A DNA stretch of 64,000 bases from Stenotrophomonas sp. ASS1 (GTDB lineage: Bacteria; Pseudomonadota; Gammaproteobacteria; Xanthomonadales; Xanthomonadaceae), in assembly GCF_004346925.1 (NCBI RefSeq), contig NZ_CP031167.1:3306001-3370000 (forward strand), read 5' to 3'. Below, piece by piece: positions 29,607 through 38,155 of the stretch; positions within the stretch are counted from its first letter, which is position 1; each line of letters begins with the position of its first letter. A model generated the notes under the pieces. That model did not search any database. It was given only the letters and a program-made list of their open reading frames with translations, and had not been told where the DNA came from. The position numbers and the translations under genes were made by a program.

Positions 29607-29645
29607 GAAAAAGCACGGGGCCCGGCATCTGGCCGGGCCCCGTGG
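29607..29645 (-). terminator. Strong terminator-like hairpin between hflC and the DUF2065 gene
   Basis: On the minus strand a 13-pair GC stem (CACGGGGCCCGGC/GCCGGGCCCCGTG) with a tiny loop is followed by T5. It lies 17 bases after the hflC stop and about 12 bases before the DUF2065 start, so most hflC transcripts would end here. Confidence 0.75.
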
Positions 29646-29662
29646 GGTACTGCCCTGCGACC

Positions 29663-30526
29663 TCAGCGGTCGTTCTTCAGGTACTGCAGGAACGGGTCGT
29701 TCTTGTCGAGCACGATCACGCCGTTGCCGTCGCTCATGGAGCCACGGTAGGCCTCCAGGCTGCGGTAGAACGCATAGAACGACGGGTCGGCCGAGCCGGC
29801 CTTGCCGTAGATGCGCGCCGCATCGGCATCGCCTTCACCGCGCAGGCGCTGTGCATCACGCTCGGCTTCGGCGATCAGCACGGTGCTGTCACGGTCAGCC
29901 TGGGCGCGGATGGTCAGCGACTGCTCCTCGCCCTCCGCACGCAGCTTGGCCGCTTCCTGCTTGCGCTGCGCACGCATGCGCTCGTACACGTCATTGATCA
30001 CCTGGCTGTCGGTCGGCAGGTCCACCTGCTTGATGCGCAGGTCGATCATCTGCATGCCGAGGCCGGCCACCGCTTCGTTGATCCCCTTCAGCTGCTCGGC
30101 GATCAGCTCGCTGCGGTCGCCGGAGACCAGCTGCTGCAGGGTGCGCGAGTTGATCTGGTTGCGCAGCGAGTCGGTGATGATCGGTGCCAGGCGGGCATTG
30201 GCGATGCGCGGATCGCCACCGGTGGCACGGAAGTAGTCACCCACGTTGGAGATGTAGCCGATGGCGAAGAAGTCGACGCTGACGTCCTTCTGCTCGGCGG
30301 TGAAGTAACGCGCCGGGGCGGTGTCGAGCACCTGGAAGCGGCGGTCGAAGACCTTCACCGTTTCCACCACCGGCACCTTGAAGTGCAGGCCCGGCTTGAT
30401 GTCCGAACGCACCACCTTGCCCAGGTTCAGCACCATGGCGGTCTGGTCCTCACGGACCACGTACACCGAGCCAAGCAGGCCCAGCACCACCGCCACGATC
30501 ACGGCGATCCAGATAGGACTCTTCAT
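29663..30526 (-). CDS. hflC: HflC, subunit of the HflKC regulator of FtsH protease
   Basis: A 287-residue SPFH/Band-7 protein with an N-terminal membrane anchor (PIWIAVIVAVVLGLLGSVYVV) and the Band-7 domain facing the periplasm. Typical segments are DQTAMVLNLGKVVRSDIKPGLHFKVPV and EVTLKQLKGINEAVAGLGMQMIDLRIKQVDLP-like spacing. It binds HflK and the FtsH protease to control membrane-protein degradation. The start overlaps the hflK stop by four bases (ATGA), so translation is coupled. Length and order are as usual. Confidence 0.96.
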   Translation of the reverse strand: MKSPIWIAVIVAVVLGLLGSVYVVREDQTAMVLNLGKVVRSDIKPGLHFKVPVVETVKVFDRRFQVLDTAPARYFTAEQKDVSVDFFAIGYISNVGDYFRATGGDPRIANARLAPIITDSLRNQINSRTLQQLVSGDRSELIAEQLKGINEAVAGLGMQMIDLRIKQVDLPTDSQVINDVYERMRAQRKQEAAKLRAEGEEQSLTIRAQADRDSTVLIAEAERDAQRLRGEGDADAARIYGKAGSADPSFYAFYRSLEAYRGSMSDGNGVIVLDKNDPFLQYLKNDR

Positions 30527-31656
30527 CGGCTGCCCTCCTCACGGCCGCTCGGTCGCCCGGTCGGGCGGCCCACCGGCCGGCCCGGATCACGGGAAGCTTC
30601 CGCCGCTGCACCCGGCAGCGACGGCATCACCACCTCCGGATTGGTCACTCCCGGCGGCGCCGAGGTGGTGGGACGGGTATCGCCGGTCATCGGCACGTAG
30701 ATCAGCTGGCGGCCATCGCCACCGATCACCTTGCGGTTCTCGCTCAGCACCTGCTGCACGGTCTCCAGCCACAGGCGCTTGCGGGTCACTTCCGGGGCGT
30801 CCTTGTACTGGGCCTGCAACAGGCTGAAGCGCTGCGCGTCACCCTCAGCCTTGGAGACCACGGCCTGCTTGTAGCCTTCGGCGGTGGTACGGGCACGCGA
30901 GGCCTGGCCTCGGGCTTCCGGCACGACCTTGGCGGCGTAGGCCTGGGCTTCGTTGATCAAGCGTTCCTTGACCTGCTGGGCACCGTTGACCTCGTCGAAG
31001 GCCGGCTTCACTTCTTCCGGCGGACGGGCGTCCTGCAGGGTCAGGCCGGTCACGGTCAGGCCGGTCTTGAACGCCTTCAGCAGCGCCTGCAGGCGCTCCT
31101 CGGCGGCCACGGCCAACGGGCCACGGTTGTTCAGTACCGCGTTGAGGTCGGCACGGCCGACTTCCTCGCGCACCGCGCTCTGCGCCGACTGCTCCAGCAC
31201 CTGGTTGGCATCGACCGTGCCGAACAGGTACTGCTGCGGGTCGTCGATGCGGTACTGGACGTTCAGCGAGACGTTGACGATGTTCTCGTCGCGGGTCAGC
31301 ACCGGCACCTGGATCGAGAAGGTCTTGATCTCGGTGGCATTGACCTTGGTGACCGATTCGATCGGCCACGGCAGCTTGAAGTTCGGGCCGGGCTGCAGGA
31401 TGCGCGAGAACTGGCCGAAGCGCAGCACCACGCCACGCTGCTGTTCGCCGATCAGCTGGAAGCTGGAGAACAGCACCAGCAACACCACGGCTGCCACCAC
31501 CCAACGCATGATGCCACCGTCGAACAGGTCCTTCAGCGGCCCGGGCAGTCCGCCCCAGCCACCACCATTGCCACCGCCGCGCGACCCGAAGGGCCCGCGT
31601 CGATTGTCCTCGGGGCCTTGTCCGCCCTTGTTGCCGCCGGGTGTATTCCAGGCCAT
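30523..31656 (-). CDS. hflK: HflK, subunit of the HflKC regulator of FtsH protease
   Basis: A 377-residue SPFH/Band-7 protein. The N-terminal cytoplasmic stretch is glycine-rich (MAWNTPGGNKGGQGPEDN... with RGGGNGGGWGGLPGPLKDLFD). It is followed by one transmembrane helix (WVVAAVVLLVLFSSFQLI) and a Band-7 domain with LRFGQFSRILQPGPNFKLPWP and a coiled-coil tail. The C-terminus is rich in Gly, Pro and Arg. It forms a 24-mer cage with HflC around FtsH. Divergent from an AcuI-type gene across 153 bp. Confidence 0.96.
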   Translation of the reverse strand: MAWNTPGGNKGGQGPEDNRRGPFGSRGGGNGGGWGGLPGPLKDLFDGGIMRWVVAAVVLLVLFSSFQLIGEQQRGVVLRFGQFSRILQPGPNFKLPWPIESVTKVNATEIKTFSIQVPVLTRDENIVNVSLNVQYRIDDPQQYLFGTVDANQVLEQSAQSAVREEVGRADLNAVLNNRGPLAVAAEERLQALLKAFKTGLTVTGLTLQDARPPEEVKPAFDEVNGAQQVKERLINEAQAYAAKVVPEARGQASRARTTAEGYKQAVVSKAEGDAQRFSLLQAQYKDAPEVTRKRLWLETVQQVLSENRKVIGGDGRQLIYVPMTGDTRPTTSAPPGVTNPEVVMPSLPGAAAEASRDPGRPVGRPTGRPSGREEGSR

Positions 31657-31809
31657 GCACGCTCCATCAAGATTTGGGCTGCGGCGCGGGCCCTTCCCGC
31701 ACCACCAGCCGTGAAACCATCACCGATCATACAAGATGGGGCGGATCGGCAGGATCGAAAGGGGGGCAACGGGGTAAGGTGGCGTTTTCCTCGAAGTCAG
31801 GCAACGCCG

Positions 31810-32805
31810 ATGGCCCCCACCACCCCGTTCACCGCCTTCCGCATCGAAAACGACGACGCCGGCTACCGCAGCGGCCTGGCCCAGCTCAATGTCGACGACC
31901 TCAACCCCGGCCAGGTACTGATCCGCGCCCACTGGTCTTCGGTCAACTACAAGGATGCCCTGGCGGGCACCGGCAAGGGCAGGATCCTGCGCCGCTTCCC
32001 GCTGGTGGGGGGCATCGACGTGGCCGGCACCGTGGTTGCCAGCACCGATCCAGACTGGCGTGAAGGCGATGCGGTGCTGGCCACCGGCTGCGGCCTCAGC
32101 GAAACCCGCGATGGCGGCTACAGCCAGTATGTGCGGCTGGAGTCGCGTGCGGTGATTGCCCAGCCGGCCGGGCTCAGCCCGCGCGAGGCGATGGTGCTGG
32201 GCACCGCCGGCTTCACGGCGGCGCTGGCGCTGCTGCGCATGCAGGACAACCGGCAGGTGCCGGAACTCGGCCCGTTGGCGGTCACCGGCGCCAGCGGCGG
32301 TGTCGGCGCGCTGGCGCTGTCGATCTTCAGTCGTGCCGGCTACACCGTGCACGCAGTCAGCGGCAAACCGGACCAGGCCGAGTTCCTGCATGGTATCGGC
32401 GCCACTGAAGTACTACCGCGCGAGGCACTGTCCGACACCGGCCCACTGCAGTCGGCCCGCTTCGGCGGGGGCCTCGACAATGCCGGAGGCGACATGCTTG
32501 CCAGCCTGCTGGCACAGACGGTGCCCTACGGCAGCGTGGTCAGTGCCGGCCTGGCAGCCAGCCCGACGCTGGACATGACGGTGATGCCGTTCATCCTGCG
32601 CGGCGTGTCACTGCTGGGCGTGTCCTCGGCCAATGCACCGCGCGGGCTGCGCGAAGAAGTGTGGTCGCGGCTGGGCAGTGACTGGAAGCCGCAGCAGCTG
32701 GACCGCATCTGCACCGCCGAAGTCGGCCTCGATGGCCTTCCTGCCGTGTTCGAACGGATGCTGGCGGGCGGTTCGCTGGGCCGCACCGTGGTGCGGATCG
32801 ACTGA
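31810..32805 (+). CDS. AcuI/YhdH-type zinc-free quinone oxidoreductase (acrylyl-CoA reductase-like)
   Basis: A 331-residue medium-chain reductase. ATG 31810 (MAPTTPFTAFRIENDD) is chosen by homology and has AGG upstream. Signs are WSSVNYKDALAGTGKGRIL (substrate site), AGLSPREAMVLGTAGFTAALAL, and the Rossmann turn TGASGGVGALALSIF. The C-terminal ANAPRGLREEVWSRL is characteristic of the YhdH/AcuI group. The catalytic zinc ligands of alcohol dehydrogenases are absent. Reported family activity is NADPH-dependent acrylyl-CoA reduction; the in vivo substrate here is not shown. Divergent from hflK. Confidence 0.92.
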   Translation: MAPTTPFTAFRIENDDAGYRSGLAQLNVDDLNPGQVLIRAHWSSVNYKDALAGTGKGRILRRFPLVGGIDVAGTVVASTDPDWREGDAVLATGCGLSETRDGGYSQYVRLESRAVIAQPAGLSPREAMVLGTAGFTAALALLRMQDNRQVPELGPLAVTGASGGVGALALSIFSRAGYTVHAVSGKPDQAEFLHGIGATEVLPREALSDTGPLQSARFGGGLDNAGGDMLASLLAQTVPYGSVVSAGLAASPTLDMTVMPFILRGVSLLGVSSANAPRGLREEVWSRLGSDWKPQQLDRICTAEVGLDGLPAVFERMLAGGSLGRTVVRID

Positions 32806-32856
32806 ACGTCGCAGGCAGGCGACGGACGGCAGATGCGCCCCTCCCGCCAGTAATGG

Positions 32857-32876
32857 GCCCGCACTACACTGCGGGC
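32857..32876 (+). promoter_or_regulatory. Possible -10 box TACACT inside a short palindrome before pilH
   Basis: GCCCGC and GCGGGC flank ACTACACT; the TACACT hexamer at 32865-32870 is a plausible -10 about 20 bases before the pilH-like start. Whether the palindrome is a repressor site is unknown. Confidence 0.35.
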
Positions 32877-32893
32877 ATTACATGGGGAACAAC

Positions 32894-33265
32894 ATGGCAC
32901 GCATTCTGATCGTCGACGACTCACCGTCGCAGCTGTTGGGGATACAGCGCATCGTCGAGAAGCTCGGGCACCAGATCCTGACCGCCACCGATGGCGCCGC
33001 CGGGGTCGAAACCGCCAAGGCCGAGCTGCCCGACCTGGTCCTGATGGACGTGGTGATGCCCAACCTCAATGGCTTCCAGGCCACCCGCACCCTCGCCCGC
33101 GACGAGGCGACCCGGCATATCCCGGTGATCCTGGTGACCACCAAGGACCAGGACACCGACCGCATGTGGGGCATGCGCCAGGGCGCCAAGGCCTACATCA
33201 CCAAGCCGTTCTCGGAAGACGAACTGTCCGAGGTGCTGGAACGGGTGTTCGCCGGGCAGGGCTGA
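32894..33265 (+). CDS. pilH: CheY-like response regulator, PilH type
   Basis: A 123-residue stand-alone receiver domain. The ATG at 32894 has GGGGA seven bases upstream; an earlier ATG (32882) adds four residues and is less likely. Acidic residues are at the N-terminus (ILIVDDSP). The phospho-acceptor Asp is in DLVLMDVVMPNLNGFQATRTL, followed by VTTKDQDTDRMWGMRQGA and YITKPF. The sequence closely follows PilH, the twitching-motility regulator that modulates type IV pilus retraction. Other pil genes are not adjacent, so pilH is the best but not proven identity. Confidence 0.85.
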   Translation: MARILIVDDSPSQLLGIQRIVEKLGHQILTATDGAAGVETAKAELPDLVLMDVVMPNLNGFQATRTLARDEATRHIPVILVTTKDQDTDRMWGMRQGAKAYITKPFSEDELSEVLERVFAGQG

Positions 33266-33353
33266 GACACGCGCGGTAGTGCCGGCCGCTGGCCGGCAAC
33301 CACGCATCACCGTCCCGGGCAATGAAGTTGCCGGCCAGCGGCCGGCACTACCT

Positions 33354-34247
33354 TCAAATGGTCTCGCCGAAGGCCTTGGCCAGGTTCCGGTACGCCTTCT
33401 TCTGCGCCTCGTCAGTCGCGGCCGGGGCCACGATCTCGATCTCGACGATCTGGTCGCCATCCGGATTGCCCGGCAGCCCACGGCCACGCAGGCGCAGCTT
33501 GCGGCCGGCATCGGAATCGGCCGGAATCTTCAGTTCCACCGCTCCACCCAGGGTCGGCACGCTGATGCTCGTACCCAGCGCGGCCTGCCACGGCGTGACC
33601 GGCAGCGTGTAGAGGATGTTGCGGCCATCAACCTCGAACTGCGGGTGGGCGGCGTATTCCACTTCCAGCAGCAGGTTACCGCCGTGGTTGCCCTGCCCCG
33701 CCAGGCGGATCACCTGGCCCGGGCGGATACCCTTGGGCACGCGCACGTCCAGCTGCTTGCCGTTGACGGTGATGCGCAGGCTGTCGCCGCTGTAGGCCGC
33801 TTCCAGCGGAACCGACAGCTTGGCGCGGGTGTCGCGGTTGGGCGCGTGGCCCTGGCTGCTGAAGCCCGGCCCCGGACCAGCACCACCACCGCCACGCTGG
33901 CGCGCGAACAGGCTCTCGAAGAAGTCGCTGAAGCCGCCATTGGGGCCGCCACCGCCGAATACTTCCTCGAAATTGAAACCGCCAGCACCACCATAGTTCG
34001 GCGGCACGTTGAACTCCTCGCCCGGGCGATAGCCCTGCGCGCGCAGCTGGTCGTAGGCCGCGCGCTTTTCCGGATCGCGCAGCGCCTCGTAGGCCTCGTT
34101 GACCGCCTTGAACTTGTCTTCGGCCCCGGCCTCCTTGCTGACGTCCGGGTGGTACTTGCGTGCCAGCCGGCGGTAGGCGGTCTTGATCTCCGCCTCGCCC
34201 GCGCTCGGTTCCACCCCCAGGGTGGCGTAGTAATCCTTGAATTCCAT
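33354..34247 (-). CDS. cbpA: CbpA/DnaJ-type co-chaperone
   Basis: A 297-residue J-protein of the CbpA class. Residues 1-70 form the J domain with the HPD motif in RKYHPDVSKEAG. A Gly/Phe-rich stretch (GGAGGFNFEEVFGGGGPNGGF) follows, then the C-terminal substrate-binding domains (EAAYSGDSLRITVNGKQLDVRVPKGIRPGQVIRLAGQG, and LPVTPWQAALGTSISVPTLGG). There is no zinc-finger region, which separates it from DnaJ. It works with DnaK and can bind DNA. Convergent with pilH; a SMAG pair lies between. Confidence 0.93.
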   Translation of the reverse strand: MEFKDYYATLGVEPSAGEAEIKTAYRRLARKYHPDVSKEAGAEDKFKAVNEAYEALRDPEKRAAYDQLRAQGYRPGEEFNVPPNYGGAGGFNFEEVFGGGGPNGGFSDFFESLFARQRGGGGAGPGPGFSSQGHAPNRDTRAKLSVPLEAAYSGDSLRITVNGKQLDVRVPKGIRPGQVIRLAGQGNHGGNLLLEVEYAAHPQFEVDGRNILYTLPVTPWQAALGTSISVPTLGGAVELKIPADSDAGRKLRLRGRGLPGNPDGDQIVEIEIVAPAATDEAQKKAYRNLAKAFGETI

Positions 34248-34507
34248 CCAGCTACCTCGATCTGCTTCGGCCGCGCCGGTGGCGCCGCCCCGGGTTCATT
34301 CTACGCGCCGGCATGCTACGCCGCCCCTCGTGCGGCCACGGTGAGGCCGACTGATCCTGCGCAATGCGGCTGCCATCCCCATGCGCCACGCTGTGGCTGG
34401 AAGCCCCTGCCGCAAAGCCTGAAGATGGGGCCTGCACACGGGTTTTCCAATGTCTTGACGCCCCTGTCCCATCCGGCCCACTAGCCTGCCCCAGCAAGGA
34501 GTTCCCC

Positions 34508-34990
34508 ATGACCATCCATGTCGGCGACCGCATTCCGGAAGTGACCCTCAAGCGCATCCGCGAGGGCATCGAAACGCTCGATACGCATTCGCTGTTCGAC
34601 GCACGCAAGGTGGTGCTGTTCGCCGTACCCGGCGCGTTCACCCCGACCTGCTCGGCGCGCCACCTGCCCGGCTACGTCGAGAAATTCCAGGCGTTCCGCC
34701 AGCGCGGCATCGATGTCTACTGCATGGCGGTCAACGACCCGTTCGTGATGAAGGCCTGGGCCGCCGACCAGAGCGTGCCCGACGGCCTGCTGATGCTGTC
34801 CGACGGCAATGCCGAACTGACCCGTGCGCTCGGCCTGGAGCTCGACGCCAGCGCCTCGGGCATGGGCATCCGCTCACGCCGTTTCGCCCTGTACGTGGTG
34901 GATGGCGTGGTGCGTGCGGCCTGGATCGAGCAGCCCGGCCAGTTCGAAGTGTCTTCGGCCGAATACGTGCTGGAGCACCTGCCAACCTGA
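34508..34990 (+). CDS. Peroxiredoxin, Prx5/AhpE-like
   Basis: A 160-residue thiol peroxidase with the catalytic Cys in AVPGAFTPTCSARHLPGY, the characteristic motif of the Prx5 subfamily, near residue 49. Conserved Arg is found at SRRFALYVVDGVV. ATG 34508 follows AAGGAG. Start and length match single-domain bacterial Prx5 proteins. It reduces hydrogen peroxide and alkyl hydroperoxides using glutathione or thioredoxin-type donors. A ferritin-like gene follows 29 bp later on the same strand, consistent with a shared oxidative/iron-stress role. Confidence 0.92.
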   Translation: MTIHVGDRIPEVTLKRIREGIETLDTHSLFDARKVVLFAVPGAFTPTCSARHLPGYVEKFQAFRQRGIDVYCMAVNDPFVMKAWAADQSVPDGLLMLSDGNAELTRALGLELDASASGMGIRSRRFALYVVDGVVRAAWIEQPGQFEVSSAEYVLEHLPT

Positions 34991-35019
34991 TCTTCCACCG
35001 CAAGAGGAAACGGCCAGCC

Positions 35020-35595
35020 ATGTCCACCAAGCCAGCCAAAGCCGCAAAGCCTGCCGCAAAGGTGCCCGGCATCAGTGACCGCAAGACCCTGCGCGAACGC
35101 GCCCGTCGCAATATCGAAGACGGTGCGATCACCGACAGCTACAGCGCCGACCGCAAGGTCGTGATCAAGCTGCTCAACGATGCACTGGCCACCGAGTACG
35201 TATGCGTGCTGCGCTACTACCGGCACTACTTCATGGCCAAGGGCATGCTGGCCGACGCGGTGAAAGCCGAATTCCTCGAACATGCACAGCAGGAACAGGC
35301 GCACGCCGGCAAGCTGGCCGAGCGCATCGTCCAGCTCGGCGGCGAGCCGGACTTCAACCCCGACACGCTGACCGCGCGCTCGCATGCCGAGTACAAGGAA
35401 GGCAGCGACCTGCGCGACATGGTGCGCGAGAACCTGGTGGCCGAACGCATCGCCATCGACAGCTACCGCGAGATGATCAACTTCATCGGCGACCGCGATA
35501 CCACCACCAAGCGCATCCTTGAAGAGATCCTTGCACAGGAAGAGGAGCACGCCGATGAGTTCGCCGACCTGCTGGATGGGTGGATCGGGGAATGA
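35020..35595 (+). CDS. Ferritin-like protein, bacterioferritin type
   Basis: A 191-residue protein with a basic, Ala/Lys-rich N-terminal 20 residues (STKPAKAAKPAAKVPGISD) and a four-helix ferritin-like fold. Carboxylate ligands typical of the bacterioferritin di-iron centre can be seen in DALATEYVCVLRYYRHYF, EFLEHAQQEQAHAGKLAERIVQLGG, VRENLVAERIAIDSYREMI and EILAQEEEHADEFADLLDG. ATG 35020 has AAGAGGAA just upstream. It probably stores or detoxifies iron. It is in line with the peroxiredoxin gene upstream, suggesting a shared transcript. The extra basic tail, seen in Dps proteins, might bind DNA. Confidence 0.9.
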   Translation: MSTKPAKAAKPAAKVPGISDRKTLRERARRNIEDGAITDSYSADRKVVIKLLNDALATEYVCVLRYYRHYFMAKGMLADAVKAEFLEHAQQEQAHAGKLAERIVQLGGEPDFNPDTLTARSHAEYKEGSDLRDMVRENLVAERIAIDSYREMINFIGDRDTTTKRILEEILAQEEEHADEFADLLDGWIGE

Positions 35596-35599
35596 TCTG

Positions 35600-35712
35600 G
35601 TAGATGCCCACCTTGGTGGGCGTCTTTGCCGCGTGCCAACCAAGGTTGGCACCTACCAGAGCACGGCGGTGTCGTTGGCGTTGGGCCGCGCGCCGACCAA
35701 GGCCGGCATCTA
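35600..35712. repeat. SMAG cluster between ferritin and pbpC
   Basis: GTAGATGCCCACC, GTGCCAACC and CCGACCAAGG-type palindromes lie in a row. The last one begins with TAGATGCCGGCC on the minus strand and supplies the stop codon of pbpC (complement at 35710-35712). Confidence 0.8.
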
Positions 35713-38091
35713 GCGGAGAACGTTGAACCGCACCTGCGTCCACGCGCCATCGGCCGCCAGCGCGGTCAAAGTGTGTGCGCCCGGATCGGCGAACTCGCGC
35801 TGCATCAACTGCGCGCCGTGGGTCTGCGCGATCCAGCGTCCATCCAGCAACCAGTCCACCACCTGTTCGCTGCCCAGCGCGCGCAGCTGCAGGCGCACGC
35901 CATGTTCCGAGTTTGGCGCACGCGCCAGCGTGGCGCCATCATTGAGGCCATCGATGTGCAGGGCCACGCTGGCCTCACGCCCGTCGTCGCGGCAATCCGG
36001 CGACAGCGCCGGCAACTGCGAGGCAGCGCGCGTGGCCTTGGGCAGCCACGGTGACAACAACGCCGGCCAACGCGCGATCTCAAGCGCGACTTCCTCATGC
36101 GGCAAACGGCAATCAGCGGATACACGCAAGCCGGTTCGCGCGTCGGCCAGGTAACGCTGCCGCCCCGGCTGCCAGCGCCGTGCCTCGCGCTCGGGGAAGG
36201 TCGGCGGCGCCGCGCCGTCCAGCAGATAGGCCGACATCCGCCGTTGGCACAGCGCCGCCGGCAGGCCCTCGGCGCGTTCGCCGGTGGGCCAGCAGATGTC
36301 TTCCTGGCTGACACTGGCCGGCATCGGTGCGGCAGCCGAATCGCCGCGCTGGCGCGGCAGGCTGTCCACCACCTCGAACATCAGCGGCAGTGCGGTGACC
36401 GCGCCGTACTGGCCCGGCAACGGCGTGCCATCCGGCCGGCCCACCCACACACCCACGGTGTAGTGGCGGGTACTGCCGATCGCCCACGCATCGCGATAGC
36501 CATAGCTGGTGCCGGTCTTCCACGCCACCCGCGGGCGGCCACCGACATCGAACGTACCGACGCTGTAGCCTGGGCGCGGGTTCGATTCCAGCATTTCGCG
36601 CACGATCCAGCTGGCGCCCGGCGAGGCCAGTCGCCGCTCGATCATCGGTTCGTCATCGGTGTAGCGCACGCGCCCGGCGATGCCGTTGCGGTTGAGCGCG
36701 GCGAACGCGCCGACCAGATCTTCCAGCCGCGCCCCGGTACCGCCCAGAATCAGCGAGAGGTTGGGCGTGCTGCCCGGCGGGAAGCGCAGCTGGATGCCGG
36801 AGTGCGACAGGCGTGCGGCGAAGCGCGCCGGACCGACCCGCTGCAGCAGATCCACCGAGGGTACGTTGAGTGACAGCCGCAGCGCGCTGGAGGCGCCGAT
36901 CGGTCCATTGAAGGCCATGTCGAAGTTGCCGGGGCGGTAGCTGCCGAAACTCTGCGGCGCATCGACCAGCAGGCTTTCCGAATGGATCAGGCCATCGTCC
37001 AGCGCCATTGCATACAGGAACGGCTTGAGCGTGGAGCCCGGCGAACGCCAGGCCTGCACCATGTCCACGTGGCCGAGCCGCTGGCGGTCACCGAACGCCA
37101 GCGTGCCGACATAGGCACGCGCCTGCAGGGTCTGGTTGTCGACCACCAGCAGGGCCGCCGAAGTGCGCTCGGGCAGCGTGGAGAAGTAGCTGGCCACGCG
37201 TTCTTCCAGGGTGCGCTGCAGGCCGATGTCGATACTGCTCTGGATGCGTGCCTGGCCTGGATGCGCCGAGTGCAGGCGCTGGGCCAGCAACGCGGCATGC
37301 AGCGGCGGCCGCAGCGAGCGTGCCACCACGTTCTCGATGCGCGCATCCTGCACTTCCTCCGGCGTCCACGCGCCCAGTTCGGCCATGCGTGACAGCACCT
37401 TGTCACGCGCTTTCTGCGCGGCTTCCGGGTGGCGGTCCGGGCGCAGCCGGCTCGGTGCCTGTGGCAGTACCGCCAGCAAGGCGGCCTCGGCATGTGACAG
37501 CTGCGCCGCCGGCTTGCCCAGATAGGCCCAGCTGGCCGCTTCCACGCCCTCGATGGTGCCACCGTAGGGCGCGCGCTCCAGATACAGGGCCAGGATCTGC
37601 CGCTTGCTCAGATGCACTTCCAGCTGCACCGCGCGCAGAATCTGCTTGAGCTTTCCCCAGGGTGTGCGCGTATGCGGGTCGAGGATGCGCGCGACCTGCA
37701 TGGTCAGGGTCGAGCCGCCGGAAACGATGCGACCACCGCGCAGCAGCTGGCCGCTGGCACGCAGGATGGCCAGCGGGTTGATACCCGGATGGCGCCAGAA
37801 CCAGCGGTCTTCGTAGGTCAGCAGCGCCTGCAGGTACAGCGGCGAGACGCTGTCGATCGATGCCGGATAGCGCCACACGCCCTCGGCATCGGCGAACGCA
37901 CGCAGCGGCGTACCGTCGGCAGCCACCACCAGGGTGCTGGTATCGCGCTGCTTCGGCAGCGGCGGCGGGAAGGCGAAATCCAGCACCAGCAGCAGCGCCA
38001 GCGTGGCAGCCGTGCCCCAGCGCAGCCACGGCCACAGCGGCCGCAACCGGCGGCGCAGGGCCGCCAGCCGGATCGACATCGTCTTCTTCAT
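35710..38091 (-). CDS. pbpC: Penicillin-binding protein 1C
   Basis: A 793-residue bifunctional peptidoglycan enzyme. An N-terminal membrane anchor (residues about 20-42, ALLLVLDFAFP) precedes the GT51 glycosyltransferase domain (TYEDRWFWRHPGINP with catalytic E94, and GGSTLTMQVAR). The transpeptidase domain carries SPGSTLKPFLY (S353, K356), a SLN-type second motif and KTGTSYG. A BiPBP_C domain forms the tail. Start MKKTM at 38091; MSIRL at 38079 is the alternative. It is next to an alpha-2-macroglobulin gene, the conserved pairing in proteobacteria. Its TAG stop comes from a SMAG-type sequence. Confidence 0.94.
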   Translation of the reverse strand: MKKTMSIRLAALRRRLRPLWPWLRWGTAATLALLLVLDFAFPPPLPKQRDTSTLVVAADGTPLRAFADAEGVWRYPASIDSVSPLYLQALLTYEDRWFWRHPGINPLAILRASGQLLRGGRIVSGGSTLTMQVARILDPHTRTPWGKLKQILRAVQLEVHLSKRQILALYLERAPYGGTIEGVEAASWAYLGKPAAQLSHAEAALLAVLPQAPSRLRPDRHPEAAQKARDKVLSRMAELGAWTPEEVQDARIENVVARSLRPPLHAALLAQRLHSAHPGQARIQSSIDIGLQRTLEERVASYFSTLPERTSAALLVVDNQTLQARAYVGTLAFGDRQRLGHVDMVQAWRSPGSTLKPFLYAMALDDGLIHSESLLVDAPQSFGSYRPGNFDMAFNGPIGASSALRLSLNVPSVDLLQRVGPARFAARLSHSGIQLRFPPGSTPNLSLILGGTGARLEDLVGAFAALNRNGIAGRVRYTDDEPMIERRLASPGASWIVREMLESNPRPGYSVGTFDVGGRPRVAWKTGTSYGYRDAWAIGSTRHYTVGVWVGRPDGTPLPGQYGAVTALPLMFEVVDSLPRQRGDSAAAPMPASVSQEDICWPTGERAEGLPAALCQRRMSAYLLDGAAPPTFPEREARRWQPGRQRYLADARTGLRVSADCRLPHEEVALEIARWPALLSPWLPKATRAASQLPALSPDCRDDGREASVALHIDGLNDGATLARAPNSEHGVRLQLRALGSEQVVDWLLDGRWIAQTHGAQLMQREFADPGAHTLTALAADGAWTQVRFNVLR

Positions 38092-38155
38092 TGCAGCGTG
38101 CCGGATTGGAGCTTGCCAGCGGGACGGGCCGCGCCGTCGCGGCCCGTCCGCGCGG

